DNA of 5,778 nucleotides from Promethearchaeota archaeon (GCA_016840695.1 JAEORV010000126.1:1-5778), one strand, 5' to 3'; counted from the stretch's first letter, positions 1 to 5,778 are shown. Notes: generated by a model not told the origin, from the letters alone. Program-made: numbers and translations.

Positions 1-1176
1 GTTCATGACAGACATGACGAAAAATTCAATGAAATATATGACATTGCCTATAGGATCTCATTTGCCTTGGAAATCTATCAAATCATTGAAGGTAGCGATT
101 GTACTCTTTTGAACATGAATGGTCGGATTCCTGACGAGGGAAGCGTTTTTAAAGCAGCGGTTACATTTGGAGCAGGTAAACCTGTAGTGAATTATAAGTA
201 TGATTCTCGCATCCTGTTTCCAAACGGAGATAACGCAATGATTAGCGGTCTTACTCCAGGTTTTAAACCCGTTAAAAGATTTAGCGAAATAGCAAAAAAG
301 CTTGTGAAGTTTACCCGTGAATTTAAGAAACACGGAGAAAATCCATATAAGGGTAATAATATTCCCCCTCTCGTCCGAAAATGGATTGATTTGGGTCGAG
401 ACATTACAGGATTCCTTAAATCGACAGCCGCACCAATGAACCGACAAATTGATGGCTTGAAACTAATTCAAAAAATAGTAGAAGAGTATAAAGATAATTC
501 TATATTAAAATCCTTACTTCCTAATCTTGAGCAGCATTATTCTATAAATAAAAACGAAAACAAATCTGAAAAAAAAATATATTGTTCTGGAGCCCTTTTT
601 TGCCCCGTTGAATTAGCTGAGATGGCAGATATTGCTAAAACATTTGAGAACGCGGGATATAACACTTATTTACCCCAACGCGACGGTGGAGAGGCATTTG
701 TGATGAATTCTATTGATACTCCGATTGCAGGCTCGCCACTTCTACGACCGTTTACGAATTATCTCACTAAAGTGATGTTCGCTTTAGATATCTATGAAAT
801 CCTTAAATGCAACTATTTTATCATAAATTTAAACGGTAGAGTCCCGGATGATGGAGCAATATCAGAGTTAGGAGTAGCTTTCGCCTCAGGAAGGCCAATC
901 ATTCAATTTAAATCAGACTTGAGAAGCTTATCGAATGGTCGAGATCATCCAATGATTGCAGGAGCGGCATTACATGTAGCTCCCGTTAATCAACTCGAGC
1001 AAATACCAGAAAGACTCGAAAAAATAGTTGAACATGTAAATGGATTTGGAATAAACACATATGTGGGAGAGAATATTCCACATTCAGTTCAAAAAATCGT
1101 AGATTTAGGCTTCAAAGTATGGAAATTCACTCACGATAAGAAAAAACCTCAAAATCAAATGACTGCGTGGTTATGA
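1..1176 (+). CDS. Tandem nucleoside 2-deoxyribosyltransferase-like protein (5' end outside window)
   Basis: The frame is open from base 1, so the true start lies upstream; the TTG at 67 falls inside conserved sequence and is not the start. The visible 391 codons hold two homologous domains. Copy 2 begins near codon 192 with the IYCSGALF strand typical of the NDT family (PF05014). Both copies share the blocks FAL[DE]IY[QE]I, NGR[IV]PD[DE]G, F..G[KR]P and a tail with NIP..V.K..DLG. In copy 2, SELGVAFASGRP carries the family's catalytic Glu (codon 289) after Asp-Asp-Gly (283-285). Copy 1 has Lys at that position (codon 51). A charged linker (about codons 140-190) joins them. Known NDT-family enzymes transfer or hydrolyse the 2-deoxyribosyl group of (deoxy)nucleosides or their 5'-monophosphates; which reaction applies here cannot be read from sequence. 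The protein is probably cytosolic. The stop abuts deoC, suggesting joint deoxynucleotide salvage or clean-up. The missing N-terminus is probably at least 60-70 residues, judging from copy 2. Confidence 0.85.
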   Translation, partial: VHDRHDEKFNEIYDIAYRISFALEIYQIIEGSDCTLLNMNGRIPDEGSVFKAAVTFGAGKPVVNYKYDSRILFPNGDNAMISGLTPGFKPVKRFSEIAKKLVKFTREFKKHGENPYKGNNIPPLVRKWIDLGRDITGFLKSTAAPMNRQIDGLKLIQKIVEEYKDNSILKSLLPNLEQHYSINKNENKSEKKIYCSGALFCPVELAEMADIAKTFENAGYNTYLPQRDGGEAFVMNSIDTPIAGSPLLRPFTNYLTKVMFALDIYEILKCNYFIINLNGRVPDDGAISELGVAFASGRPIIQFKSDLRSLSNGRDHPMIAGAALHVAPVNQLEQIPERLEKIVEHVNGFGINTYVGENIPHSVQKIVDLGFKVWKFTHDKKKPQNQMTAWL

Positions 1177-1839
1177 ATGAAAGTTAACCATTATATTGAT
1201 CATACGCTATTAAAACCGGAAGCAACTCGAGAGCAAATAGTACAAGCATGTGAGGAAGCAATAGAGCATCAATTTGCTTCAGTTTGCGTGAATCCATGCC
1301 ATGTATCATTAGTTTATAAAAAACTAAATGGAACTTCTGTGAAAACTTGCGTAGTTATAGGTTTTCCATTGGGTGCAAATACTACGGAATCAAAAATATT
1401 CGAAACACAGCAAGCAATAGAGAATGGTGCTCAAGAAATCGACATGGTCATGAATATTGGAGCACTAAAGGATCGCCAATACTCGCTCTTAGAAAAAGAT
1501 ATTATGGAGATAGTGAAAGTAGCCAAAGGAAAAGCACTTGTAAAGGTAATACTTGAATGCTGCTTGTTAACAGATGATGAAAAAGTTAAGGCATGTGAGA
1601 TTGCAAAACAAGTAGGAGCAGATTTTGTCAAGACATCTACGGGATTTAGTACTGGAGGAGCAACTATTCAAGACGTGAAGTTAATGCGGCGTGTAGTTGG
1701 TGATAAAGTTGGAGTGAAAGCTTCTGGAGGAATTCGCGATTATGATACTGCGATTGCCATGATTGATGCTGGAGCTACCAGAATTGGAGCAAGTTCAAGC
1801 GTAGCAATAGTCAAGAATAATAAAATGAACGATAGTTAA
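1177..1839 (+). CDS. deoC: Deoxyribose-phosphate aldolase (class I DERA)
   Basis: This cytosolic enzyme cleaves 2-deoxy-D-ribose 5-phosphate into glyceraldehyde 3-phosphate and acetaldehyde, feeding deoxynucleoside carbon into central metabolism. The 220 residues match the usual length of bacterial/archaeal DeoC. The TIM-barrel landmarks are all present: [11 protein letters not shown] near the N-terminus, CVNP (37-40), GFPLGA (62-67), EIDMVMNIG with the proton-relay Asp89, [14 protein letters not shown] with the Schiff-base Lys152, [10 protein letters not shown] with the second active-site Lys181, and the phosphate-binding segment RIGASSS (202-208). It is therefore expected to be active. The ATG follows the upstream stop directly (TGAATG, no gap) and I see no Shine-Dalgarno sequence, so translation is probably coupled to the NDT-like gene. 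The short C-terminal tail ends in a TAA that overlaps the stop of the convergent gene on the other strand. Confidence 0.97.
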   Translation: MKVNHYIDHTLLKPEATREQIVQACEEAIEHQFASVCVNPCHVSLVYKKLNGTSVKTCVVIGFPLGANTTESKIFETQQAIENGAQEIDMVMNIGALKDRQYSLLEKDIMEIVKVAKGKALVKVILECCLLTDDEKVKACEIAKQVGADFVKTSTGFSTGGATIQDVKLMRRVVGDKVGVKASGGIRDYDTAIAMIDAGATRIGASSSVAIVKNNKMNDS

Positions 1840-3875
1840 TTTTCAAGGAGAAAATCCAATCCAAAATGATCGAGCATTCGATTGAATGCTTCTGACGCTG
1901 ATCCATTGCCCCAGTCGTAGATATTAAAGTCCCCCATCCCTAATCCATTAGGATCTGCTCTTCCCCCGTGCCCATAACCCTCGTTTGTAAATCCATAGTC
2001 TCTTTCGTTAAAGAAATCTATTGCTTTTTCCCATTGAACTTTTGTTTTTGGATTTTGAGGGCAATACATCAAGACGAAAGAAGCTCTTAGTGCTGCGAGC
2101 CCTCGTTGAACGTATTCCTTGCATTGTAACTCTAATCCATACCTGACTATTACTTCTGCAAATAAGCTTTGGCGAGCATCGTTCCACTCTCCATCCGCAT
2201 TCATTACTCCAAATCCCCCCAACGTGTTAATATGTAGGTAAGGAGGTTGCCACGAAGCTTGAGTCATCAGCATCTCGTCTAATACTCTCTGTCCCGTTAT
2301 TAGAAACGGTTTTTCTTTGGTTTTACGATAGCATTCTAAGAGGGCTTCAGCCGTCCAAAACATGGAAAAGTTACACTGTTTATACATATTATTCCGTTCA
2401 AATTTTTCTCCAACATGGTCAGAACCAAACCTACTACAAGACCAATAGGTTTCAAAATCTTCCCACCTTCCTTCAGGAATGATTTGTTTCATAATTGAAT
2501 TCATTGCTATTAAAGCTGAATCTTTATAGCGTTCATCATTTGTAAGCTCGAATAGTTTTAGAAGAAACGTGACTGACATAGATGTTTCTGGCGATTGATC
2601 TAGAACGTCCATTGGCTTTAAACTCTCCAAATCAAGCCAGGCTGGAAAAAAACCTTCATCATCTTGTATTTTGATTAGGGCATCAGCGTACTTCTTGGCA
2701 TAATTTAATAAACGCTCGTCTTTCTCGAGCTCATCGTACCACCTGAGCATATTTAAAGCAGTCCAACTCATGTCTAATACGTGTAAGGGAGATGTGCGCA
2801 TACCTTTCCCAAATTCTGTAAAAGGATTTCTATTTGAATTTCCCCAATAGAATTCTGTCCACGCTTTAGGACGATAGAACTTCTTTCCATCGATTTGAAC
2901 CGATTCTGTATCTGTTCCTATGACTGAGGGAAAAAAACCGCTTTTTTGGGGATAAGATAGAGCTAATTCTTTAGTGAGAAGGGCTTTCTCTAAATAATCT
3001 TGATTACCTGTTCGTTTAGCAAATCGATATAATCCCGCAGCTGAACGCAACGAGGAAAACCAAGCTTGATTCCAAATGGAGCGCGCTTCTCTCATAAGGT
3101 AAGGCTTATTGTAATTAGGACTTTGAGTAGAATTTACGATAAACACGGGAGCACCTACTTTTTTTCTATTGATAGAGAATTCTTGCCACACGTGCTCTTT
3201 CCAATTAGTAAAAGCCCATTTATACGACAACTCGACGTGTTCAGTCAAATCAGGGAGTAGTGGTTGTCCTTGTTCGTAGAGTTTTTGACCCCATCGTAAC
3301 CATAAGAATTCCAGGATTGAACGCCATGGATTTGCAGCTATTTTCTTGTCATCATAGTACATGATGTAGAAACCTACCTGAATTTTTCCGGGGGGGAATT
3401 GAGCTCCGTTTCTTTTGACGAATAATACATGCTCCTTCACGCGATTATAACACATTCCTATTATCATGTTATTATTAGAAGCGTCTAAATCGAGATACCA
3501 TCGAGGTTTTTTTTTTATATCAGCGTTTTCTAAAGTTTTATAGAAATCTGAAAGAATATCCAAATCGGGAATCAAGATTAAAACTCTAGTTCTATCAGAG
3601 ACAAATATAGCAGGTGAACGGAAGACATGTTGATCAATTACATGTTTATCGGTAGGAGTTAAATGCGGTGCCCAATGGAATATAGGTTGGAAACTTGGCA
3701 TTACTACTGCTCTCCAATCGTCCTGAACTATTGAATTATCTAGATTAAAAGAAAAAACAACGTGTTGAAGATGATCGGTAATATTAATTTTTCTAATATC
3801 AGGTATAACGTCTGAAATTTGGTCAAAATCGATTGCAATGGAGGAGTCTTGATATTTAATTGAAAGGTTTGGCAT
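1836..3875 (-). CDS. Six-hairpin ((alpha/alpha)6) glycosidase-like protein, family unassigned
   Basis: The protein has 679 residues. Residues 1-180 are rich in predicted beta strands ([37 protein letters not shown]) and could form a sugar-binding or substrate-shaping beta domain. From about 185 on it is helical, with repeated helix-hairpin units followed by Gly/aromatic loops: [10 protein letters not shown] (311-320), [11 protein letters not shown] (405-415), [11 protein letters not shown] (504-514), and [17 protein letters not shown] (553-569) followed by [20 protein letters not shown] loops and Trp/Asp/Glu-rich loops are typical of (alpha/alpha)6-barrel glycosidases and related epimerases or unsaturated-uronyl hydrolases. 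I cannot assign a GH family. Acidic residues in the DGEWND loop (561-566) are candidate active-site residues by inference only. There is no signal peptide or membrane segment, so it probably acts in the cytoplasm on imported or intracellular sugars. It is a single-gene unit with its own promoter. Runs of 10 A (3507-3516) and 7 C (3390-3396) in its coding strand do not break the frame. Confidence 0.8.
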   Translation of the reverse strand: MPNLSIKYQDSSIAIDFDQISDVIPDIRKINITDHLQHVVFSFNLDNSIVQDDWRAVVMPSFQPIFHWAPHLTPTDKHVIDQHVFRSPAIFVSDRTRVLILIPDLDILSDFYKTLENADIKKKPRWYLDLDASNNNMIIGMCYNRVKEHVLFVKRNGAQFPPGKIQVGFYIMYYDDKKIAANPWRSILEFLWLRWGQKLYEQGQPLLPDLTEHVELSYKWAFTNWKEHVWQEFSINRKKVGAPVFIVNSTQSPNYNKPYLMREARSIWNQAWFSSLRSAAGLYRFAKRTGNQDYLEKALLTKELALSYPQKSGFFPSVIGTDTESVQIDGKKFYRPKAWTEFYWGNSNRNPFTEFGKGMRTSPLHVLDMSWTALNMLRWYDELEKDERLLNYAKKYADALIKIQDDEGFFPAWLDLESLKPMDVLDQSPETSMSVTFLLKLFELTNDERYKDSALIAMNSIMKQIIPEGRWEDFETYWSCSRFGSDHVGEKFERNNMYKQCNFSMFWTAEALLECYRKTKEKPFLITGQRVLDEMLMTQASWQPPYLHINTLGGFGVMNADGEWNDARQSLFAEVIVRYGLELQCKEYVQRGLAALRASFVLMYCPQNPKTKVQWEKAIDFFNERDYGFTNEGYGHGGRADPNGLGMGDFNIYDWGNGSASEAFNRMLDHFGLDFLLEN

Positions 3876-3900
3876 TGCTAATAATATTAGACGAAGATAT

Positions 3901-3908
3901 ATTTATAA
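3901..3908 (-). promoter_or_regulatory. TATA box for the glycosidase-like gene
   Basis: On the - strand this reads TTATAAAT, a good archaeal TATA box, centred about 29 bases before the ATG at 3875. With the usual 25-27 base distance, transcription would start within a few bases of the ATG. The mRNA would then be leaderless, which agrees with the lack of a Shine-Dalgarno sequence there. Confidence 0.55.
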
Positions 3909-3931
3909 TTATCGAGTTTCTCTTGACGATC

Positions 3932-3940
3932 TTTTATTAA
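3932..3940 (+). promoter_or_regulatory. TATA box for the Cys-rich small protein gene
   Basis: TTTTATTAA lies about 28 bases before the ATG at 3964, the spacing expected of an archaeal TATA element driving a leaderless transcript. No Shine-Dalgarno sequence precedes the ATG (TTTATTTATTCAA). The 88-base divergent gap therefore holds two back-to-back promoters whose TATA elements are about 30 bases apart. Confidence 0.45.
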
Positions 3941-3963
3941 CAACACTACATTTATTTATTCAA

Positions 3964-4224
3964 ATGACTGAAAAAAAACCTCAATGTACTTCGTGTAAAC
4001 ACAGCATGGAAAACTCACCTTGCGGTCCTTGTGCCGATCAAGGATCTCAAATGATCGGAACTATTGCGAAAGAACTTGGCGTTGATGCTCAGCTAACGGA
4101 AGAAGACGAGATGAAAGCTTTAAAGCTATCGTGTAAGATATTATCTCGATATCCCGAAGATTTTGAAGCAGTCGATCCATTTAATTGTAAATACTACATG
4201 TCTGCTTTTTTAAGTTTTAGATAA
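3964..4224 (+). CDS. Small Cys-rich (zinc-knuckle-like) protein of unknown function
   Basis: This 86-residue protein is not one I recognise. The N-terminus holds two CxxC pairs (Cys8/Cys11 and Cys20/Cys23) separated by eight residues, a spacing able to bind one zinc ion or an iron-sulfur centre. A short amphipathic stretch follows (MIGTIAKELGV), then an acidic segment (TEEDE, 45-49) and a helix with Cys57. Near the end is DPFNCKYY with Cys74. Six cysteines in 86 residues is high for a cytoplasmic protein, so metal binding is a reasonable inference. There is no signal peptide or transmembrane helix. The ATG at 3964 is supported by the TATA box at the right distance. The gene stands alone, divergent from the glycosidase-like gene, with T-rich tracts after it. 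It could be a small regulator or a metal-binding adaptor; neither is shown by the sequence. Confidence 0.75.
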   Translation: MTEKKPQCTSCKHSMENSPCGPCADQGSQMIGTIAKELGVDAQLTEEDEMKALKLSCKILSRYPEDFEAVDPFNCKYYMSAFLSFR

Positions 4225-4245
4225 ATAATGGGTTTTATCTATGTC

Positions 4246-4258
4246 TTTTTAAATTTTT
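4246..4258 (+). terminator. T-rich archaeal terminator
   Basis: Two runs of five T separated by AAA begin 21 bases after the stop of the Cys-rich gene. Archaeal RNA polymerase can terminate at U-rich tracts without a hairpin, and I see no stable stem here. The whole gap is AT-rich, so the exact site is uncertain. Confidence 0.4.
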
Positions 4259-4290
4259 ACTTTACAATACTCTTTTAAATAAATTATTTT

Positions 4291-4298
4291 TTTATAAT
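4291..4298 (+). promoter_or_regulatory. TATA box for the SpoIIAA/STAS-like gene
   Basis: TTTATAAT would place the transcript start near 4320, giving a leader of about 27 bases that includes the ribosome binding site at 4333. An alternative element, TTTAATAA at 4306-4313, would start the transcript too close to that site. Confidence 0.45.
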
Positions 4299-4332
4299 GT
4301 CGAGCTTTAATAAAAATTTTTTCTAAAATGTT

Positions 4333-4337
4333 AAGGA
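4333..4337 (+). promoter_or_regulatory. Shine-Dalgarno site deciding the 4347 start
   Basis: AAGGA lies 9 bases before the ATG at 4347, a good distance. It touches the in-frame TTG at 4338, which is therefore too close to be used. This supports the 126-residue reading over a three-residue longer one. Confidence 0.6.
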
Positions 4338-4346
4338 TTGATCATT

Positions 4347-4727
4347 ATGAAAAGAGGAAATGAATATTATAGCCTTGAAGCTAACAAGGAAAAAAACCGC
4401 ATTTACTTCTCAATAATGGGACAGGCTCCTTCTGTTGCCGCAATTCCAAATTTTGAGAAAGACTGGCACGATACCGTTGCTGAAGTACAACAAGGATTCA
4501 CGATTCTTGGTGACTTAAGATCAATGAAGCCACATGTCAAAGATGTTGAGGATTTAAATGTAAAAGTTCAAACGTGGTTAATGCAAAACGGATGCCGCAG
4601 AGTTGCGCAAATCGCTCCTTTAGAAGCCATGGCCAATGTGAACGAATTTTCCGAAAAGAGTGGATTAAGAGAAATCTTAAGGGCTTTTAACACCGATGCA
4701 GCTGCAGAAATGTGGCTGGATAGATAG
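4347..4727 (+). CDS. SpoIIAA-like/STAS-fold protein
   Basis: The 126 residues start at the ATG placed 9 bases after AAGGA. The pattern fits the SpoIIAA-like/STAS fold (PF11964 type): a beta strand RIYFSIMG (18-25), a helix FEKDWHDTVAEVQQG (36-50), a central strand with GFTILGDLRSMKP (50-62), a helix with WLMQNG (77-82), a strand RRVAQIAP (84-91), and a final helical part ending in AAAEMWLD. The 'GFT.L.DLR' block followed by 'NG.R.VA.I.P' is the feature I rely on. Proteins of this group are small, cytosolic and mostly uncharacterised. Classical SpoIIAA proteins are anti-anti-sigma factors carrying a phosphorylated Ser, but archaea lack such sigma factors. The site matching that Ser cannot be fixed here, although Ser59 in DLRSM lies close to the region. 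It has its own promoter and a strong T tract after it, so it is probably monocistronic. Confidence 0.7.
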   Translation: MKRGNEYYSLEANKEKNRIYFSIMGQAPSVAAIPNFEKDWHDTVAEVQQGFTILGDLRSMKPHVKDVEDLNVKVQTWLMQNGCRRVAQIAPLEAMANVNEFSEKSGLREILRAFNTDAAAEMWLDR

Positions 4728-4749
4728 AATTATCTCATTACTTAATTTC

Positions 4750-4760
4750 TTTTTTTTTTT
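4750..4760 (+). terminator. Poly-T terminator after the STAS-like gene
   Basis: An unbroken run of 11 T starts 22 bases after the TAG stop, followed by GTTTATATTT. This is the clearest archaeal-type intrinsic terminator in the window and separates the STAS-like gene from the next one. Confidence 0.65.
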
Positions 4761-4783
4761 GTTTATATTTCTAAAAGGATCGA

Positions 4784-4793
4784 ATATTTATAT
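4784..4793 (+). promoter_or_regulatory. TATA box and BRE for the Lrp/AsnC-domain gene
   Basis: ATATTTATAT is preceded by the purine-rich AAAAGGATCGA, which resembles a TFB-recognition (BRE) element. Transcription would start near 4815-4818, leaving a leader of roughly 25-28 bases before the TTG start at 4843. Confidence 0.5.
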
Positions 4794-4828
4794 GATGCTG
4801 AGGATTATACATAAGAACTACTAAAAAT

Positions 4829-4832
4829 GAGG
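4829..4832 (+). promoter_or_regulatory. Weak Shine-Dalgarno site for the TTG start
   Basis: GAGG sits 10 bases before the TTG at 4843. The frame is closed by a TGA at 4828-4830, and no ATG or GTG occurs in frame before the conserved first strand. This site therefore supports TTG as the initiator. Confidence 0.4.
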
Positions 4833-4842
4833 ATGTACAAAG

Positions 4843-5076
4843 TTGATCTCGTGTTTTATATTTATTAAAGCCAAGGCAGGATTCGTTGAGAACATTATTA
4901 AAAGATTAAAGCACATGCAAGAAGTAAAAGAAGCGTGGGCGGTGACGGGAAGTATCGATATTATTACTTTAGTGGAAGGGAAGGACATCACGACAGTCTC
5001 AAAAATAATATTGTCAAAAATCCATCAATTAGACGGCGTGGAAAGGACGGCAACTCACATCATAACGCCAACATGA
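4843..5076 (+). CDS. Stand-alone Lrp/AsnC ligand-binding (RAM) domain protein
   Basis: The 77 residues match the effector-binding domain of Lrp/AsnC regulators (AsnC_trans_reg, PF01037) without the DNA-binding helix-turn-helix. The order is beta1 SCFIFIKAKAG (3-13), helix FVENIIKRLKHM (14-25), VKEAWAVTGSIDIITLVEG (28-46) with the conserved Gly36 and Asp39, helix TVSKIILSKIHQLDGV (51-66), and last strand RTATHIIT (68-75). Such proteins form dimers and larger rings that bind amino acids or other small effectors at subunit interfaces, and may modulate full-length Lrp paralogues. The family core usually has G-x-[YF]-D; here it is GSID, so the aromatic residue is missing. The start is TTG: the frame is stopped at 4830, and the protein begins MIS as family members typically do. 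It is a single-gene unit with its own TATA box, and it converges with the membrane-protein gene on the other strand. Confidence 0.88.
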   Translation: MISCFIFIKAKAGFVENIIKRLKHMQEVKEAWAVTGSIDIITLVEGKDITTVSKIILSKIHQLDGVERTATHIITPT

Positions 5077-5097
5077 TGCTTTATTGATAACTCAACG

Positions 5098-5118
5098 AAA
5101 AAAAGAAAAAAAGAAAAA
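5098..5118 (-). terminator. U-rich terminator for the zinc-ribbon membrane protein gene
   Basis: On the + strand this is AAAAAAAG twice in tandem followed by AAAAA. Read on the - strand it is three T runs (5, 7 and 7) starting 6 bases after the stop of the gene ending at 5125. This fits an archaeal oligo-T terminator. No comparable T run serves the + strand gene ending at 5076, apart from the T-rich stretch around 5119-5134 that enters the convergent gene. Confidence 0.6.
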
Positions 5119-5124
5119 TTTATT

Positions 5125-5778
5125 TTAAAGTTTTGAACCACATTGTGGACAAAAGGCAGCGTCAACTTCGGTTTTTCCTCCACAATATCGACAATATCCA
5201 ATTGTACTTTTTGTTGGTTCGGATTTATTATTGGTTGATGTTGCGGGTTGTTGATATAAAGGCGTTGATGATGCGGATGTTCTTACAGCTTGATGACTAC
5301 TTGAACGGTAGGGAGACGTAGTACTACTAACTTTTCGAGTATTCTTACGTATTGCTACGACAATTACCGCAATAATAACAATTGCGACCACCACTGTAAT
5401 AATAATCCCTATTGACATCATAGTGAAGAAATTTCCAAATATATTAGGAAAATATGAAGATACTGGATAGGTTGTAATATCATAAGTCAATTGGCAGTTA
5501 ATATCCTCATTTTCGAATACGACATAATAAGAATCAGAGGAATACACATATTTGGACCCAGAACCCGAATTTTCAAGAAGCTCTATAAAAGAATAGGAAT
5601 AAGAATAACCATTGTCATAATCCAAGTATTCATCAGCGTCCATTAATAAAACATCAATTTGTGCGCCATTAGTCACAGAAAAATCATAAATAAAATAATT
5701 ATTATAATATAAATATCCTATATCTACAGCGATATGATCATTATCATTCAATGGAACACTATAATTACTGTAATTGGC
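5125..5778 (-). CDS. Membrane-anchored protein with extracytoplasmic beta domain and C-terminal zinc ribbon (5' end outside window)
   Basis: The frame stays open to the right edge, adding ten codons rich in Tyr, Asn and Ser before the TTG at 5751, so the start lies outside. Numbering from that TTG codon: residues 1-95 are rich in Tyr, Ser, Asp and Asn and look like a beta sandwich (FIYDFSVTNGAQIDVLLMD, then YVYSSDSYYVVFEN), resembling the GOLD/emp24-like or pre-peptidase-like pattern 'VDVLLMD...S..YYVVFEN'. A hydrophobic helix spans about 110-134 and is followed by RKNTRK, so by the positive-inside rule the beta domain is outside and the C-terminus inside. Residues 141-183 form a Ser/Thr-rich flexible linker. 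Residues 184-208 are a zinc ribbon with CRYC (187-190) and CPQCGSKL (201-208). Such single-pass proteins ending in a zinc ribbon are frequent in archaea, but their function is unknown. The missing N-terminus probably carries a signal peptide and possibly more beta domains. Confidence 0.8.
   Translation of the reverse strand, partial: ANYSNYSVPLNDNDHIAVDIGYLYYNNYFIYDFSVTNGAQIDVLLMDADEYLDYDNGYSYSYSFIELLENSGSGSKYVYSSDSYYVVFENEDINCQLTYDITTYPVSSYFPNIFGNFFTMMSIGIIITVVVAIVIIAVIVVAIRKNTRKVSSTTSPYRSSSHQAVRTSASSTPLYQQPATSTNNKSEPTKSTIGYCRYCGGKTEVDAAFCPQCGSKL

Noticed and set aside
67..69. TTG as the start of the NDT-like gene
   Set aside because: The frame is open to base 1, and the codons before 67 (ending RISFA) continue the conserved FAL[DE]IY block that recurs in copy 2 at 778, so TTG here is an internal Leu.
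58..447. Long antisense open frame over the NDT-like gene
   Set aside because: It lies wholly opposite conserved enzyme sequence, has no family resemblance and no promoter; it is a by-product of the real frame.
1347..1631. Open frames inside deoC on both strands
   Set aside because: They overlap strongly conserved aldolase motifs and show no protein-family pattern of their own.
3066..3260. Small + strand open frame within the glycosidase-like gene
   Set aside because: It is antisense to a well-supported long gene, with no recognisable domain or initiation signal.
3390..3516. Homopolymer runs (7 G at 3390-3396, 10 T at 3507-3516) as possible frameshifts or a terminator
   Set aside because: The - strand frame continues through both with sensible sequence (Pro-Pro-Gly and Lys-Lys-Lys), so no frameshift is seen; the T run is on the non-coding sense for termination of this gene.
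4827..4868. Mini open frame starting with ATG just before the RAM gene
   Set aside because: It has only 13 codons and overlaps the RAM start. A leader peptide is possible but nothing supports it, and the GAGG lies inside it, better placed for the TTG at 4843.
5098..5113. Tandem AAAAAAAG units as a functional direct repeat
   Set aside because: Two low-complexity units are better explained as a U-rich terminator for the - strand gene.
5133..5321. + strand open frame opposite the zinc ribbon
   Set aside because: The - strand encodes clear CxxC pairs and a C-terminal zinc ribbon over the same bases; the + frame is a shadow.

Overview
The window looks archaeal. It is AT-rich, has TATA-box-like promoters about 25 bases before the inferred transcript starts, ends several genes at U-rich tracts without hairpins, and encodes a stand-alone Lrp/AsnC effector-binding domain and a membrane protein with a C-terminal zinc ribbon. 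This mix, with leaderless and Shine-Dalgarno-led genes side by side, would fit an Asgard (Promethearchaeota/Lokiarchaeia-like) genome. That placement is inferred from gene content and style only; no marker gene is present.

Left part (1-1839, + strand): a two-gene deoxynucleotide salvage unit. The first gene, cut by the left edge, encodes two fused copies of a nucleoside 2-deoxyribosyltransferase-like (NDT) domain. The N-terminal copy has Lys where the C-terminal copy keeps the catalytic Glu. Its stop codon directly abuts the ATG of deoC (deoxyribose-phosphate aldolase). If the NDT protein acts as a deoxynucleoside-monophosphate hydrolase, its product, deoxyribose 5-phosphate, is the substrate of DeoC.

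Middle part (1836-3875, - strand): a large cytoplasmic protein with a beta-rich N-terminal region and an all-helical part resembling (alpha/alpha)6 six-hairpin glycosidases. It converges on deoC so tightly that both stop codons lie within one TTAA. Its promoter region is shared, divergently, with a small Cys-rich protein (3964-4224).

Right part (4225-5778): three small transcription units. These are a SpoIIAA/STAS-like protein (4347-4727), a stand-alone Lrp/AsnC ligand-binding (RAM) protein with a TTG start (4843-5076), and, on the - strand and running off the right edge, a membrane-anchored protein with an extracytoplasmic beta-sandwich-like domain, one transmembrane helix, a Ser/Thr-rich linker and a zinc ribbon. 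No gene-free stretch exceeds 300 bases. I see no rRNA, tRNA, CRISPR array or mobile element. The most interesting points are the degenerate/active tandem NDT protein coupled to DeoC, and the unassigned glycosidase-like protein.
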